Position numbers and translations under genes: made by a program
The notes under the pieces: generated by a model
The model's database searches: none
The model's input: the letters and a program-made list of their open reading frames with translations, nothing else
Told to the model about the DNA's origin: nothing
Part shown: positions 45,602-56,745 of the stretch, one piece after another
Layout of the letters: each line of letters begins with the position of its first letter
How positions within the stretch are numbered: the first letter of the stretch is position 1
NCBI RefSeq assembly: GCF_036370855.1
Contig: NW_026991398.1
Location: 1,240,001-1,304,000, forward strand
Direction: 5' to 3'
Origin: Dromaius novaehollandiae
Lineage: Eukaryota; Chordata; Aves; Casuariiformes; Dromaiidae
Length of the DNA stretch: 64,000 nucleotides

Positions 45602-47190
45602 GCATGCAACACAGGGAACAACCTGGGCTCTTCTCTCCTGCACCCGCCATGTCCTGCTGCCTTTCCCAGCAGACCTGCATTTGCCTGCAAGCACATGGCT
45701 GTGTGCTCCCACACTGCCCTTCACACGCAGGAGCTGCCTGCTGGCATTTGTCCTCTCCTGGACCCTTTCCAGACCAGCCCAGACCCTCCCCAGCTCTCCC
45801 CACCTCCCCTGCCCTCTCCCCAGCCCACCCAGCACAGCAGCCCAGGCTGGGGTGGCCCCACAGCAGTGCCTGTGGCAGGGGGCTGCAGAGCTCTGGGCAC
45901 TCACCCCACAGCCCCAGCCCCTCTGCAGGGCACAGCAGCTCCTGGGGGGCAGAGAGGGGTGTCAGCCTCCCCATCAGCCCCACACCTGGGGACCAGCAAT
46001 GGCACAAGGAAATGGAGGCCAGGCACTTCAGGTCTCCACTGCTCTCATGCCCAGAGATCCTTCACCCTGGCTGCCTGCAGCCCCTCTGGGCAGCCCCTCT
46101 CCCCAAGGCAGCACAAGAGTCCTGGCCCTGGGGCTCCTCAGGCAGCTCCAGTGACAGGGCAGCCTGCCCGGAGCTGACACACACAGAAACAGGTTTTCGT
46201 TTATTCCTCCTCACAAGCACACAATTGCTCCTTTGCTCTTCTCTGGAGATGTCCCTGCTGCCCAGAGAGCCTTTCCCCAGCTGAGTGTGTCCGTGCTGTC
46301 CTGGCCATTCCTGCACCCCTGTCCTGTACTGCCCGCAGGGTCCCGGGCTGGCGGTGCTGGTTTGCAGGGTGACTGGCCATGCTGGTGAGGGCAGAGCCAG
46401 CTGGACCAGCATCAATGCACACGACAAGCCCCTCCCCAGGGTCTGTGGCTGCGGAGGATGGATGGAGCAATCACAGGCCATTTCACATTGCTCAGGAGAT
46501 GTTCAGGGGTGTCATTAGACCCAGCCTACTCCCTGTCCTGAGACTGCAGAGCCCTGATGTGGTGCATTCCCTGGTTTGGCCCTTTACTTTGTGTGACTCC
46601 ACTTGGTTTGGGGAGTCTCCACTCACTGCCCATCCCAGGCACATGATGCCCTGGAGATCCCCTGTGCTCTCCAGTGGCTCCATATTCCCTTCCAGAAGGA
46701 TGGGCATCTGTCAGCAGCCCTCTGGTATGTGGGACAGTCCCCAGCAGATATGTCTTGACCACTCACCCTCCCCAGGGGCACTGGGCACCCACAAGTGACA
46801 GCTGAATCCAGCCCTCATTCCCGCACATATCACCCAAAAAAGCTCATCCCCCTTAGCCTATGGAAATCACAGGCACAGCAACAGGGCCTTTTGGGGTGCA
46901 ATTCCCTGAGCTCATTCTTGGCTCCCGCTTGGGAAGAAGAGCCCAAACTTCAGGCACAATACTAAGAAGATCTTCTTTTATTACAGAGATGATACTTGGG
47001 AGGCCAGCTCTGACACAGTCATAGCCAGATTCACAGAAGGCCTCTGGGTCAGATAGATGGGGTTTACACCTCTGCAGAAGCAGGATGAATTCAAACATTT
47101 GTGCACCAACATGGCTATCACAGACAGAACTCCCAAAGCACAAGAGCTGTCTGAGATTAATGGGGAATTGCTTGTGAGGAGAGATGGGCA
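45602..47190. repeat. U5 downstream flank of OR5
   Basis: The reverse of 15,650-17,265 (U2). The part 46,190-46,860 also matches 1-860 directly. The GC-rich portion (45,640-46,170) has overlapping open frames on both strands, none with a recognised domain. Confidence 0.65.
46977..46982 (-). promoter_or_regulatory. Poly(A) signal of OR5
   Basis: AATAAA on the minus strand, about 215 bases after the OR5 stop, in sequence equivalent to the OR1 and OR2 signals. Confidence 0.55.
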
Positions 47191-47195
47191 GGTCA

Positions 47196-48127
47196 TTACT
47201 GCTGAACTAGTACCACCTCAATAAGTTTCTTCACTGCGTCCTTGAGCTCCTTGTTCCTCATGCTGTAGATGAGGGGATTCACTGCTGGAGGCACCACCGA
47301 GTACAGAACAGCCACCACCAGATCCAGAGCTGGGGAGGAGAGGGAGGGGGGCTTCAGGTAGGCAAATGTGCCAGTGCTGACAAACAGGGAGACCACGGCC
47401 AGGTGCGGGAGGCACATGGAAAAGGCTTTGTGCTGGCCCTGCTCAGAGGGGATCCTCAGCACAACTGTGAAGATCTGCACGTAGGACAGCACAATGAAAA
47501 TGAAACACCCAAACCCTAAACAGGCACTAACCACAAGAAGCCCCAGTTCCTGAGGTAGGAGTCTGAGCAGGAGAGCTTGAGGATCTGGGGAACTTCACAG
47601 AAGAACTGGTCCATGGTGTTGCCTTGGCAGAGTGGTATTGAAAATGTGTTAGCAGTGTGCAGGAGAGCATTGAGAAAACCACTGGCCCAGGCAGCTGCTG
47701 CCATTCTGACACAAGCTCTGCTGCCCATGATGGTCCCATAGTGCAGGGGTCTGCAGATGGCAATGAAGCGGTCATAGGCCATGACTGTGAGGAGAGAATA
47801 CTCTGCTACGAACAAGAAGAGAAGCAGAAAGACCTGGGTAACACATCCTGAGTAGGAAATGGCCGTCGTGTTCCACAGGGAATTCGCCATGGATTTGGGA
47901 ACAGTGACAGAGATGGAGCCAAGGTCGAGGAGGGAGAGGCTGAGGAGGAAGAAGTACATGGGGATGTGGAGGTGGTGGTCGCAGGTTACGGCTGTGATGA
48001 TGAGGCCGTTGCCCAGGAGGGCAGCCAGGTAGATGCCCAGGAAGAGCGAGAAGTGCAAGAGCTGCAGGTCCCGTGTGTCCGCAAATGGCAGGAGGATGAA
48101 CTCATTGAGGGAGCTGCTGTTGGACAT
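47196..48127 (-). pseudogene. OR5: OR14-like olfactory receptor with one single-base deletion
   Basis: An OR14-like GPCR gene. From the ATG at 48127 it reads MSNSSSLNEF, LLGNGLIITA, HIPMYFFLLS (HTPMYFFLLN in sisters), MAYDRFIAIC and onward to SCSDSYLR. At 47,549-47,550 the CCC run of the sisters is CC, so the frame changes just before TM5. The correct remainder (GCFIFIVLSYVQIF, KAFSMCLPHL, NPLIYSMRNKE, then VLVQQ) follows in another frame to the TAA at 47196. There is no other damage. The missing base lies in a homopolymer, so an assembly or read error is quite possible. The splice acceptor (CTTTGGACAG) is at about 48152. An in-frame ATG six codons upstream is an alternative start. Confidence 0.9.
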
Positions 48128-48129
48128 TT

Positions 48130-51100
48130 TGCTCTCTCCCGGCATGGGGGACTGTCCAAAGGAGAAAACACATTGAGAAGTTAGGAGAGACTCTTCAAGC
48201 AAAAAAAAAAAAAAAAAATACCCAGTTGTTGCAGTTCTTATACAACCCCACACACTGCCTCTCTCTGTACTGAGAGCATCTTTGTGCAGCTCCCTTGCTT
48301 GAGCTGCGCTTTGCACTGGCTGAGTGTGCTGCTGTGAGGAGCAGGGACCTCTGCCTGTGGGCTCCAGAGGAGTCAGTCCTGCTGTGCAGCAGTGGGAATT
48401 GGGAAATGGGGGTAACTAGCTCTGACATTCACCATTTCTGTCAGGTGAAATACACTCATTGTGTAGAAGGGATTTTAACCATCTTCACTCCCCATTCTAA
48501 AGAATGAGGTTTGAGGAACAGAATTTCTGGGATTTTGTATTTTAGTTTAGATGTCCTTGTCACCCCTGGGCAGTGTTCCTCAAAGGTAGAAATGCTTGGC
48601 ATGTCTACTGTGAGTCCTGAGAAAAATGGATTCACTGTCCCTTGTTGCAGAGTGAGGAGAGCTAGTTTGCTATTAGGCTTGTTCCCAGCTGTCCTGTGCT
48701 CCCACCTCGTTGAGCTGGTGGATGATCACACTCATATGTTGCCCTAAAAGAAAACCAGCCACTGCTGAGAACAGAAGTCCAGTTTCAAAGTGCAGATCTT
48801 CAGCCTTCCTCCCTTTCTCCAGGCACCAGAGGGAGGTCTCCACACTCCCCTTCTAGCCAAGCCCACACAGGGCTCTTTTCAGATGCCCATATACTGCCTC
48901 CCACAACCATCTCCATACTCTCTGCATCTCTGCACCGTCTCCATTTGTCTCTCAGCTATTACAGATATGCTATGAGACAGCAGTGCCTTTCTGGAGCTCT
49001 CAGCCTGGCAGGACACCCCAGGGAAACGGTCAAAGGACCAGGAGGACTGCAGAGGGGCTCTCCTTAAGGGAGGATCAGCTCATTTCCGAACCCAACAGAC
49101 TGCATTTCTTGGGGCTGCACAGCTTAGAAGGGGGCTGCAGACCCCTCACTTCCATGCAGACCCCTCTGTTGCCCAACTCGCAGTGGTGGTGTCTGAACTG
49201 CAGCTGAAAACCCGTCCACCCCGGAGAGCCCGAGAGAGGAACAGGGGCAGCATGAACAGAAGAACCAAGGAGCAACACCATGATCCTGCTGCCAAGGGAG
49301 GCAAGGAGAGAGACAGAGGGACACCCAGGAAAGCCTTCACCCGGGAAAGCCTTCACCTTACCCTGCTGGGCATGCCACCTGGCAGAGGGTGACATCGCAG
49401 GGCAGTCACTCTCAGCCCCTTTGTTGGGCAGCACTAAACAGGCCCCTGGCAGGAGGGATGCCCCTCTCCTCTGCTGGAGGTCTGGTTGCGGAGGAGGCAG
49501 CTCATAGCCTGGATTTCACAGTTCTCAGGGCAGAGGGTCTGCTGGGTGGGAGCAGAGACATGGGGGGCTTGCTCAGTGCAATGTGTTTGCATTGGAGGGA
49601 CTGACCATGACTTGCCCAAATCCATCCTCCCACGATGATTCTGTTAGCAGTTCGCTCTCCTTCCTTGCCTGTCTCTGCTGCCTGGAGCAGTCCCTGCTGG
49701 GACCTTTCTCTCTCCCAACATCTTTTCCCAGGCAGTGCTCACAGACCACATCACAACTTTTGTGTGCTCAGATCTGCCTGACAGAAACCTCCTGGGACAG
49801 TGCACTGTCCAGAGGCATCTCTGTGCCTGCAGTTCCTAAGGAGCAGGTAACATAAACCCCAGGGAGACCACACAGCTGATGCTGATGCTGTCTGTAGGTG
49901 GAGGTGGGGTTGAAGGGGTTTGCTGAGCTTTCTCCCAGACCTCCTGATCTCTGAGAGGGAAGGTTTGTGAGTCCCAGTTCCTTGCCAAAACAGAACACTC
50001 TCCTTTTTCCTCCCTGCTAAAATTAGGGAGAAAACGGAAAGCACAGACACCAGAAGGAAAGCTCCTTCCCTTTCAAGTAACCCTTCTCTTGATCTGCCTC
50101 TTGCAAACACCCCTTGGACATGTCCTGTGCATGAGCTAGAGCTGTGCGCAGCCTTGACCCATGCAGCACCCTCTTGATGGGAGAACGAACCTGCCTGGCC
50201 AGGGGTCGATCCTCCCACCCAGAGCTTCTCCCTGCAGCACCGTGGGGAGCTCCCCAGGCAGGCTGAGTGCTGACCGTCGCAGGCGGCAGAGTCATTGCCC
50301 TCAGCACACAGCACCCTGGGGCACAGGGATGCCACTCTGAATCACTGCCCTGCGCAGACCTGGGTGCCCACCCCAGCAGCACACTGCTGCAGTATCTCCG
50401 GAAGAAGGTAGCAGGATGCCCTGTCCCTGTGATACTGAGGCAGGGAATCCCTCCTCTGAAGCATCTCCTCCTCCTGCTATGCCCTGGAGAATCCAGGAGA
50501 GAGAGCGTTAAAATGCCTATCACCCCATGTTATGGGCTGCGTTCAGAAGATCCCTCCAGGAACCTCAGTAGCATCACCCTGCAGCCAGAGACTTACCGTG
50601 CAAAGGGCTGTGAAGATTCCTCCCACAATGAGCTCTCCTCTGTCCTCCCACTCCACACTGCCTTCCACTTCTCTCTGCCTTCTCTCATCTCATGTCAGCA
50701 GCAGCAGGCAGTGCCCGCAGCCCTGCTGCTCTTGGCAGAGGAGCTGCTCCTGCACATAGCTGTGTCTGGGCAGTGCTGCCAGGTTGCCATGAGCTCCCTG
50801 CATCCCAGGAGCCTGGCCCTGCTCAGGAGCAGAGGCCCAGCTGAAGACACAAATTTCTCTGTCCCTTGTGCTCCCTCCTCCTGGGAAATGTTCACCGCAA
50901 TAAACTAAAATAATCACCAATGGTCCCTCTCTAAACACTGAAGGCAGACTGAGGCCAGCATCGCAATTTGTCTCATCAGAGGATGGTTATTTGCAAGAGG
51001 TGGAAACATCCCACTCTGGAAGCCCCTATTCCCATCTCTTCACTAGGCAGGACACCTAGACAGGGAAAAGAAGGGATTCATTGATGTCATGGTTCAGGTA

Positions 51101-51810
51101 TTGATTCAGATGAGTCAATCTGGGCATCTCATGATGGTTTAGAAGCTGCTGGGCTGGAGTGGGATTCAGATCCCTCACATTATATCCACAAACACACAGG
51201 AGGTGAGATTCCCCTTGCCCAAGCTGAAGCGTGCACAACAGAGAGATCTGCCCATGAGCTCCTTGTCTAAGCTCCCAGTGGAGTCACTGGAGATGGAGGG
51301 TGGGAGTCAGTTGCCCACACACAAATACTTGGTGACATGTGAAGAGACAGAGATGGTCCAAGGCATGTGCCAGTATCTGCCTGCTCTGTTGGAGTGACTG
51401 TGTGACCCCCATCCTCCTGCAGCATCAGGTGGGGACGAGATGGGGAACTTCCTTGCCCATCTCAAAGGACACTAGATGCCCACTACTGTTCGAGCACCAC
51501 TCACTATGAAGCCGAGACACACAGAGATGCCTACAGTGCAAACTGCTGATGTAATTCAGTGCAGACACTTGGTATAATGACATCAAAATTAACAGGCAGG
51601 TCCATGTCGGATGTCTGGGGTTTCTAGCACAACTGCATGGGTGGGACCTATGGGAAAACAGTGCCCTTTTGGAGGGGTTGCTGGGCAAATGTCCCAGGTT
51701 ATCTCAGGTTTTTCTACCTGTGCCCAAACAAATGAATCCCACCACTGCCTTTAGGCCAAGTCCCTCCCATCTGCATCCAAGTGTGCTGCATAAATGGGAA
51801 AGGCACATCA
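48130..51810. repeat. U5 non-coding block, direct copy of 2,041-5,660
   Basis: Contains the OR5 leader/intron region, with an A run at 48,201-48,218 not seen in the sister copies, then the receptor-proximal sub-block (48,480-49,990), the best-conserved sub-block (50,040-50,990, with AATAAA at about 50,899) and the last part up to the fossil OR. No gene is seen. Confidence 0.7.
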
Positions 51811-52165
51811 CTAGACCAGACTGGGCTAATGATGTCCACAGAGTGCCTGGATCTCAGGCTTCCCAGGCCCAGAGACTTCTTCAGAGGCACCTTGTCCTGC
51901 TTGGAGGTGGATTCACTTCTGTCATAGTCCCCATGGTGCTGTGAATCAGCTCAGGCAGCAAGCCCCTTCCTGCCATTTCAGCACAGCCCAGCTCTGTTTC
52001 TCCTTGGCCTTGGGCACTGCAGGGTTTGCTCTCTTAGTGGGAAGCTCCTTTCACCATTACATTGCCACCTGCTATCTATGCCAGCATGGCTCTGCTCTGA
52101 AGTGGGGCCATGGCACACATGGTGTCTTTGGCTCTTGGTAACAAGTGTCACCATGACCAGTCAGG
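51810..52165 (+). pseudogene. Decayed class II olfactory receptor, U5 copy (shortest)
   Basis: A fossil receptor like those at 5,660 and 25,080. Near 51,970-52,140 one frame reads AQLCFSLALGTAGFALLVGS, HHYIATCYL and LKWGHGTHGVFGSW, the OR TM3 to TM4 pattern. The TM2 remnant near 51,870 is frame-shifted. It stops before the EC2 motif because a deletion joins it straight to the CR1 linker region. Confidence 0.7.
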
Positions 52166-53988
52166 GTAACAGGGCAGCATACAGCAGGGGGAAGAAGGGA
52201 GAGGCCAAGGAGGAATTCAGAAATATTGTCCAGCATCATAGGCTTGGTGTTAGGGAAGAAAAAGCTCACTTAGGATTGACACTTGCAGGGGATGTCAAGG
52301 GCATGGAGATGAGCTGCTACTGCTCCAGTAAGAATCAAAGAATAAAAAGGGAAATGTGTCCTCACTGTTAAATAGGACAGGGAATCTTGTAGCAGCAGAT
52401 GCAGATAGGTCTGAGGAACTCAACCCATGGTTAGCTTCCGTTTCCACAAGCAAAGTCTCCTGGGCTGTTGTGCCTTGAGTCAGGACTCCAGAGGAGAAAA
52501 ACAGCCAGTGGTGGGTGAGGTTAGTGAGGGATTCCTTGTGAGAACTCAAACTACACCAGTCAGGGGGGTTGGATGGGCTGCATGTGAAGATACTGTGAGA
52601 ACTGACTGCTGTCACTGCAAGGCCACTTGCTACCATCTTTGCAAGGTTGTGGAGATGGGGCGAAGTCCCAATGACTGCAGAAAGGCAAAAGTTGCATCCA
52701 TCTTCCAAAAAGGCCACAAGGGCAACCTGGGGAGCTGCAGGCAGTTCAGCCTCACTTTGGTGAGGAGTGAGCCATGGAATGAATGCTCCCAGGTCACATT
52801 TCTGGGCACATGAAGGAGAAAAGGTGCCTGAGAACACGTAGCATTGATTTACCCAGGGAAGATTGTGCCACACCAACCTGATTGCCCGCTATGAAAAAAT
52901 AATGGTATTTGTGGATGGAGAAGAGTAAATCTCTTCTTCCTCGACTTTAGCAAGGTGTTTGGCACTGTCTTCCACAATATTCTTGCATGCATGTTAGAAT
53001 GTTATAGGCTAGAAGAGTAGACAACCGGATGCGTAGAAGCTGCTTGGATGGTCAGGCTCAGAGGGCAGTGGTGAATGGGTAGCACTCTTCCTGGAGGCCA
53101 GGGAGAAGTGGAGCATCACTGATCTCTCCAGAAACTTGTCCTGTTTATCATCTGTACTAGTTACATGCAGGAGGTAACATTCATCATACTTGTGGATGAC
53201 CCCAAACTGGAGGCGGGGGGCCCAGTCATATGCTTGAGGGCTGCCATTCAGAGGGAGCTGGACAGGCAGGAGGAATGGGCTGTCAGGAACCTCATGGAAT
53301 TCAACAAGGACAAATGCCAGGTCTTGCACCTGGGAGAAACCAACACCCCACAGTGTTACAGGCTGGGGCCTGAGTGCCTGGGGAGCAGCTCTGTGGAAAA
53401 GGACCTGACGGTCCTGGGCAACAGAGGCAAAACATGAGCAAGCATCGTTCCCTGGCATCAAAGAAGGCCAGAAGCATCGTGGTCTGTCTGAGCAGGAGCA
53501 TAGCCAGGAAGTAGAGGGAAATGAGGATCACCTTCTAGTCAGTATTCATTAGACCACGTAGAGAATACTGCATCCAGTGTTGGGTTCCCAGGAAAAGAAA
53601 GAGCTTGATAACTGGGAGTGAATTTGGCTGAGTGCCCTCAGAGTAGTTGGGGAACTGGAGCAATTCCTCTGTGAGGATATGGGGCTTCTTCAACTTGCAG
53701 AAGAGATGTCATTGGAGGGATCTCATAGCAGCCTTCCAATGGCTATGAGGAGGTCATCCAGAAGATGGAGCCAGGTTCTTCACCAAGGTGCATGGGGGGA
53801 GGACAAGAGACAAAAAATGGGCATAAGTAGAAAGAAAAGACATTCGTGCAGGACATGAGGAAAAGCTTTTCCACTATGAGGATGGTGAAGCTTTGGAAGT
53901 GGTTGCCCAGAGAACCTGTGCAAACAGATTGGTCTAGAGACCTCCTGAGGTTCCTTCCACCCTGAAGGGGTCCATGATACTTCCCACT
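52166..53988 (+). mobile_element. CR1 LINE lacking its endonuclease part (U5)
   Basis: Begins in the CR1 linker (matching 6,985 of U1) and runs through the RT: FQKGHKGNLGSC (about 52,708), then the SKVF..-type motif (about 52,950) and NLMEFNKDKCQVLHLG (about 53,290). The tail near 53,950-53,988 is CTTCCACCCTGAAGGGGTCC. The endonuclease span found in U1 (about 6,170-6,980) is deleted. The RT core that U1 lacks is present here. It is decayed by stops and shifts. Confidence 0.82.
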
Positions 53989-53989
53989 C

Positions 53990-55540
53990 TCGATCTTCAT
54001 TTGTTGATGTCAGGGAAAGCACACAGGTTCCCTGTGACAGTGGAAGCAGGCCTGCTTTCTTGTCCTCCTCCAGGTGGAATTGTCCAGATGCAGGGCTTCT
54101 TGCCAGGAATTCCCAAACCGCCCTGATGAACCCTTTGATTCACTTTTAATTTCATTTTTTTCTCCCCCCCCTTCTCAGTTTGTCTCCGTTATAATCCTGA
54201 TCCCTTCCCATACAATCAACCCACTCCTGCTTGCCCTGAACCCATTGGCTCTGTTTTGTTTTGTTGTATTTTTTGTTTGTTTTTTTTTTTGACACAGAGG
54301 AGCTTCAGTCCAGAAGGATTTTGAGGCACTCAGGTGATTCAGACAACAGATACCTCATGAAGATTTAGAAGAGAAATATCAAGTCCTGTGCCTAGGCAGA
54401 AATAACCCTGTCAATGAGGAGAGGTGGAGACACCTCACCTTCTTTATCCTGATGAAGCGGAGGTAGTAGAGTAGGAGCCTGTGAGTGCTTGAAGGGTGGT
54501 TTCAGAGATGATGGAGCTTTTTTTGGTAGTGGGAAACAGCATGAGAAGGGGAAAGAGGCACAAGCTGCAGCTTGAGAGATTCAGACTGGACTTCAAGTAA
54601 AAAGAATGTCACTCCTAGGAGAGTGCTGTGGTGCAACAGGTCACCCAGAGGGAGTCTGTGATCAGCCCCTGGCTTTGTGTTTCAAGGAGAAGCAAGTGAG
54701 GACAGGAAGACATCAGGAGAGATTGGGACACTCCGGGGTGAGAGCAAGGTTAGGAAGCAGTCTGGGTGTCTACAGTACACAGGGAAACAGGCACAGGTGT
54801 GGGAAAGCATAGGACAGCCTGTGGTGGAGGTGGCCAGGGGCACTGCCAAGGCTGAAAGCTCCCAACACAGTGAGGTCTTTGTCCTCCTGGCTATGCCTGG
54901 TGTCTCTGCCACCGAAGCCCACGAGAAGACACCATTCCTTAAAGCACTGTGGCCTTGCTGCCTCTTTGTCCCTTGGGAGCTCAGGAGGTGCCGTATCATG
55001 GTTCTGCACTTGGCATTGTGTACCCTCATGTGCACACCGGCCCCCAGGAAGAGCCCTGAGCAATGCAGGATGGAAAGAATCACCCTACCCAGGGGCTGGG
55101 GGTCAGTGCCTGGCTGCTCTGCTGGATAACACACATCAAGGCTGACTTGGCATCACAGCCACCTGCACATTGCCTTTGCCTGCCTGCAATCAGGGCCTCC
55201 AACTTTCTGCTCTAATCAGCCTCCAGGGAGACTTTGTCAGTAATGGCCCTCAATGGGACCTGTTAACGCTCCAAGAAACTTGGGATTTGCTTTTGACTTT
55301 AACTTCTTGAGAGGTTTGTTCAGCTTCCTCTCAGCATCTGCGGTTCATGGGCTCAGCACCAAATACACCCGAGGGGTCATTAAAAACCCTCTAAGGAGTC
55401 ATGTCTCTTTCCATAATTTGCTTCAGTTCTTCAAGCCTCGTGTGGCTAATTGGGAAGCTTTCAGTGGAGTATTGAAATTAGGCAGATTTCAATGAGCACC
55501 TGAAAAAGAAAGATGTCTGCTTCTGAAGCTTTCTTTATTC
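53990..55540. repeat. U5 block E, direct copy of 8,490-9,760
   Basis: A T-rich tract lies at 54,150-54,290. The shared open frame runs at 54,677-55,129 on the plus strand. About 300 bases (54,480-54,780) are present here and in U4 but deleted in U1. No gene is called. Confidence 0.6.
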
Positions 55541-56745
55541 TTCAGTTTTCAGAATAAGCAATACCCACATTCTCCAATTCATACTGACCCACTGGGTCTC
55601 TGAATGAAGTCTGGACATGTAGGAAAAGCAGTATTTTTTATAGGAAAGAGGTATGGACAACCTTCCTCCCCAGCTCCCCAGCCCTGCCAATTCCTTCATC
55701 AGCCACTGGGGACTTAGAGCACTCTGGTTAAAATGTAAGCTTTTTCCTCTCAGGTCTGTAGCTGAAGGTTACAGCTCATGTGCACCAATTCCCACCTGCT
55801 TTCCTTAGAGAACTAGCTGCAAACAGGCACAGAAGGATTTGTCTTTATTGCAATGAAACAAAAATAAAATTCGAAACAGCTTAATGAAAGAGACTGTCCT
55901 CAAGTGTATGTCAAGTCCAAGCTGCCTCTAGTGAGCTTCACTCCTCACAAGACATAACCTTCCTTGAAATGTTTTTGACAGATAGATAGGAAACAAACAA
56001 ACAAAAAACAAACAAACAAACAAAACCAAAAAAAAAACAGAACAAAGGAAGTGGCTAAAGAGACGATGAGACTGGTGAAAGATGAGGCAAGCTTCAGACT
56101 CCTAGCAGCTCAGAGCAGCAACTGGAGAGTTGAGAGGTATCTGAATGATAAAGAGCAAGGGTAGGAGGAAAACTGGGAAACGATGGAAAGGGCATATGCC
56201 CAGAAAGTCTGATGCAAAGATGACTTTAGAAATGACCAATTTAATCAGGACATGTGGAAATACATGAAAGATCACTGAGATTACATCCACAGCCTAATAG
56301 ACAGAGCAGTGGAAACACAAGGTCAAGGGCAGATCAATATTTCTTCTCCCAAGTTTATTACTTTTCTGGAAGGTTTCCACAATTTCATCATCGGAAAACA
56401 TTGACATTAAAATTAGCCAATCATGTGAGCTGATGAAAGTGGGCATATATTTTTTAACATTGAAAACAGTTCTTCACCTTTCCAGGCCGAGTTCAGGTGT
56501 CCAACCACAAGCACCCAGTGGCACTTGGAGAGGCCCCGGTGTGTCTGAGGCACCTGCCTGGGCCTGCCAGCTCTCACAGGCGACCTGCAGGAGCCCGGAG
56601 CCCCTGGGAGCTGCAGAGGGAGGCTGGGCAGAGGGGAGCAGGGCACCTGCAATGGCACGGCATGTCCATGACCCTCTGACTGCATCCCACCCCAGCTCTG
56701 GAAGTCACTTTGCTTTAAAAAAAAAAAAAAAAAAAAAAAGCTGAA
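55540..56745. repeat. U5 block F, direct copy of 9,760-10,980
   Basis: Contains an (AAAC)n tract (55,990-56,039) and a 23-base A run (56,717-56,739) closing the GC-richer piece shared with U1. No gene is seen. Confidence 0.6.
55990..56039 (+). repeat. (AAAC)n microsatellite
   Basis: An imperfect AAAC run about 50 bases long, not present in the U1 or U4 copies of the block. Confidence 0.9.
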
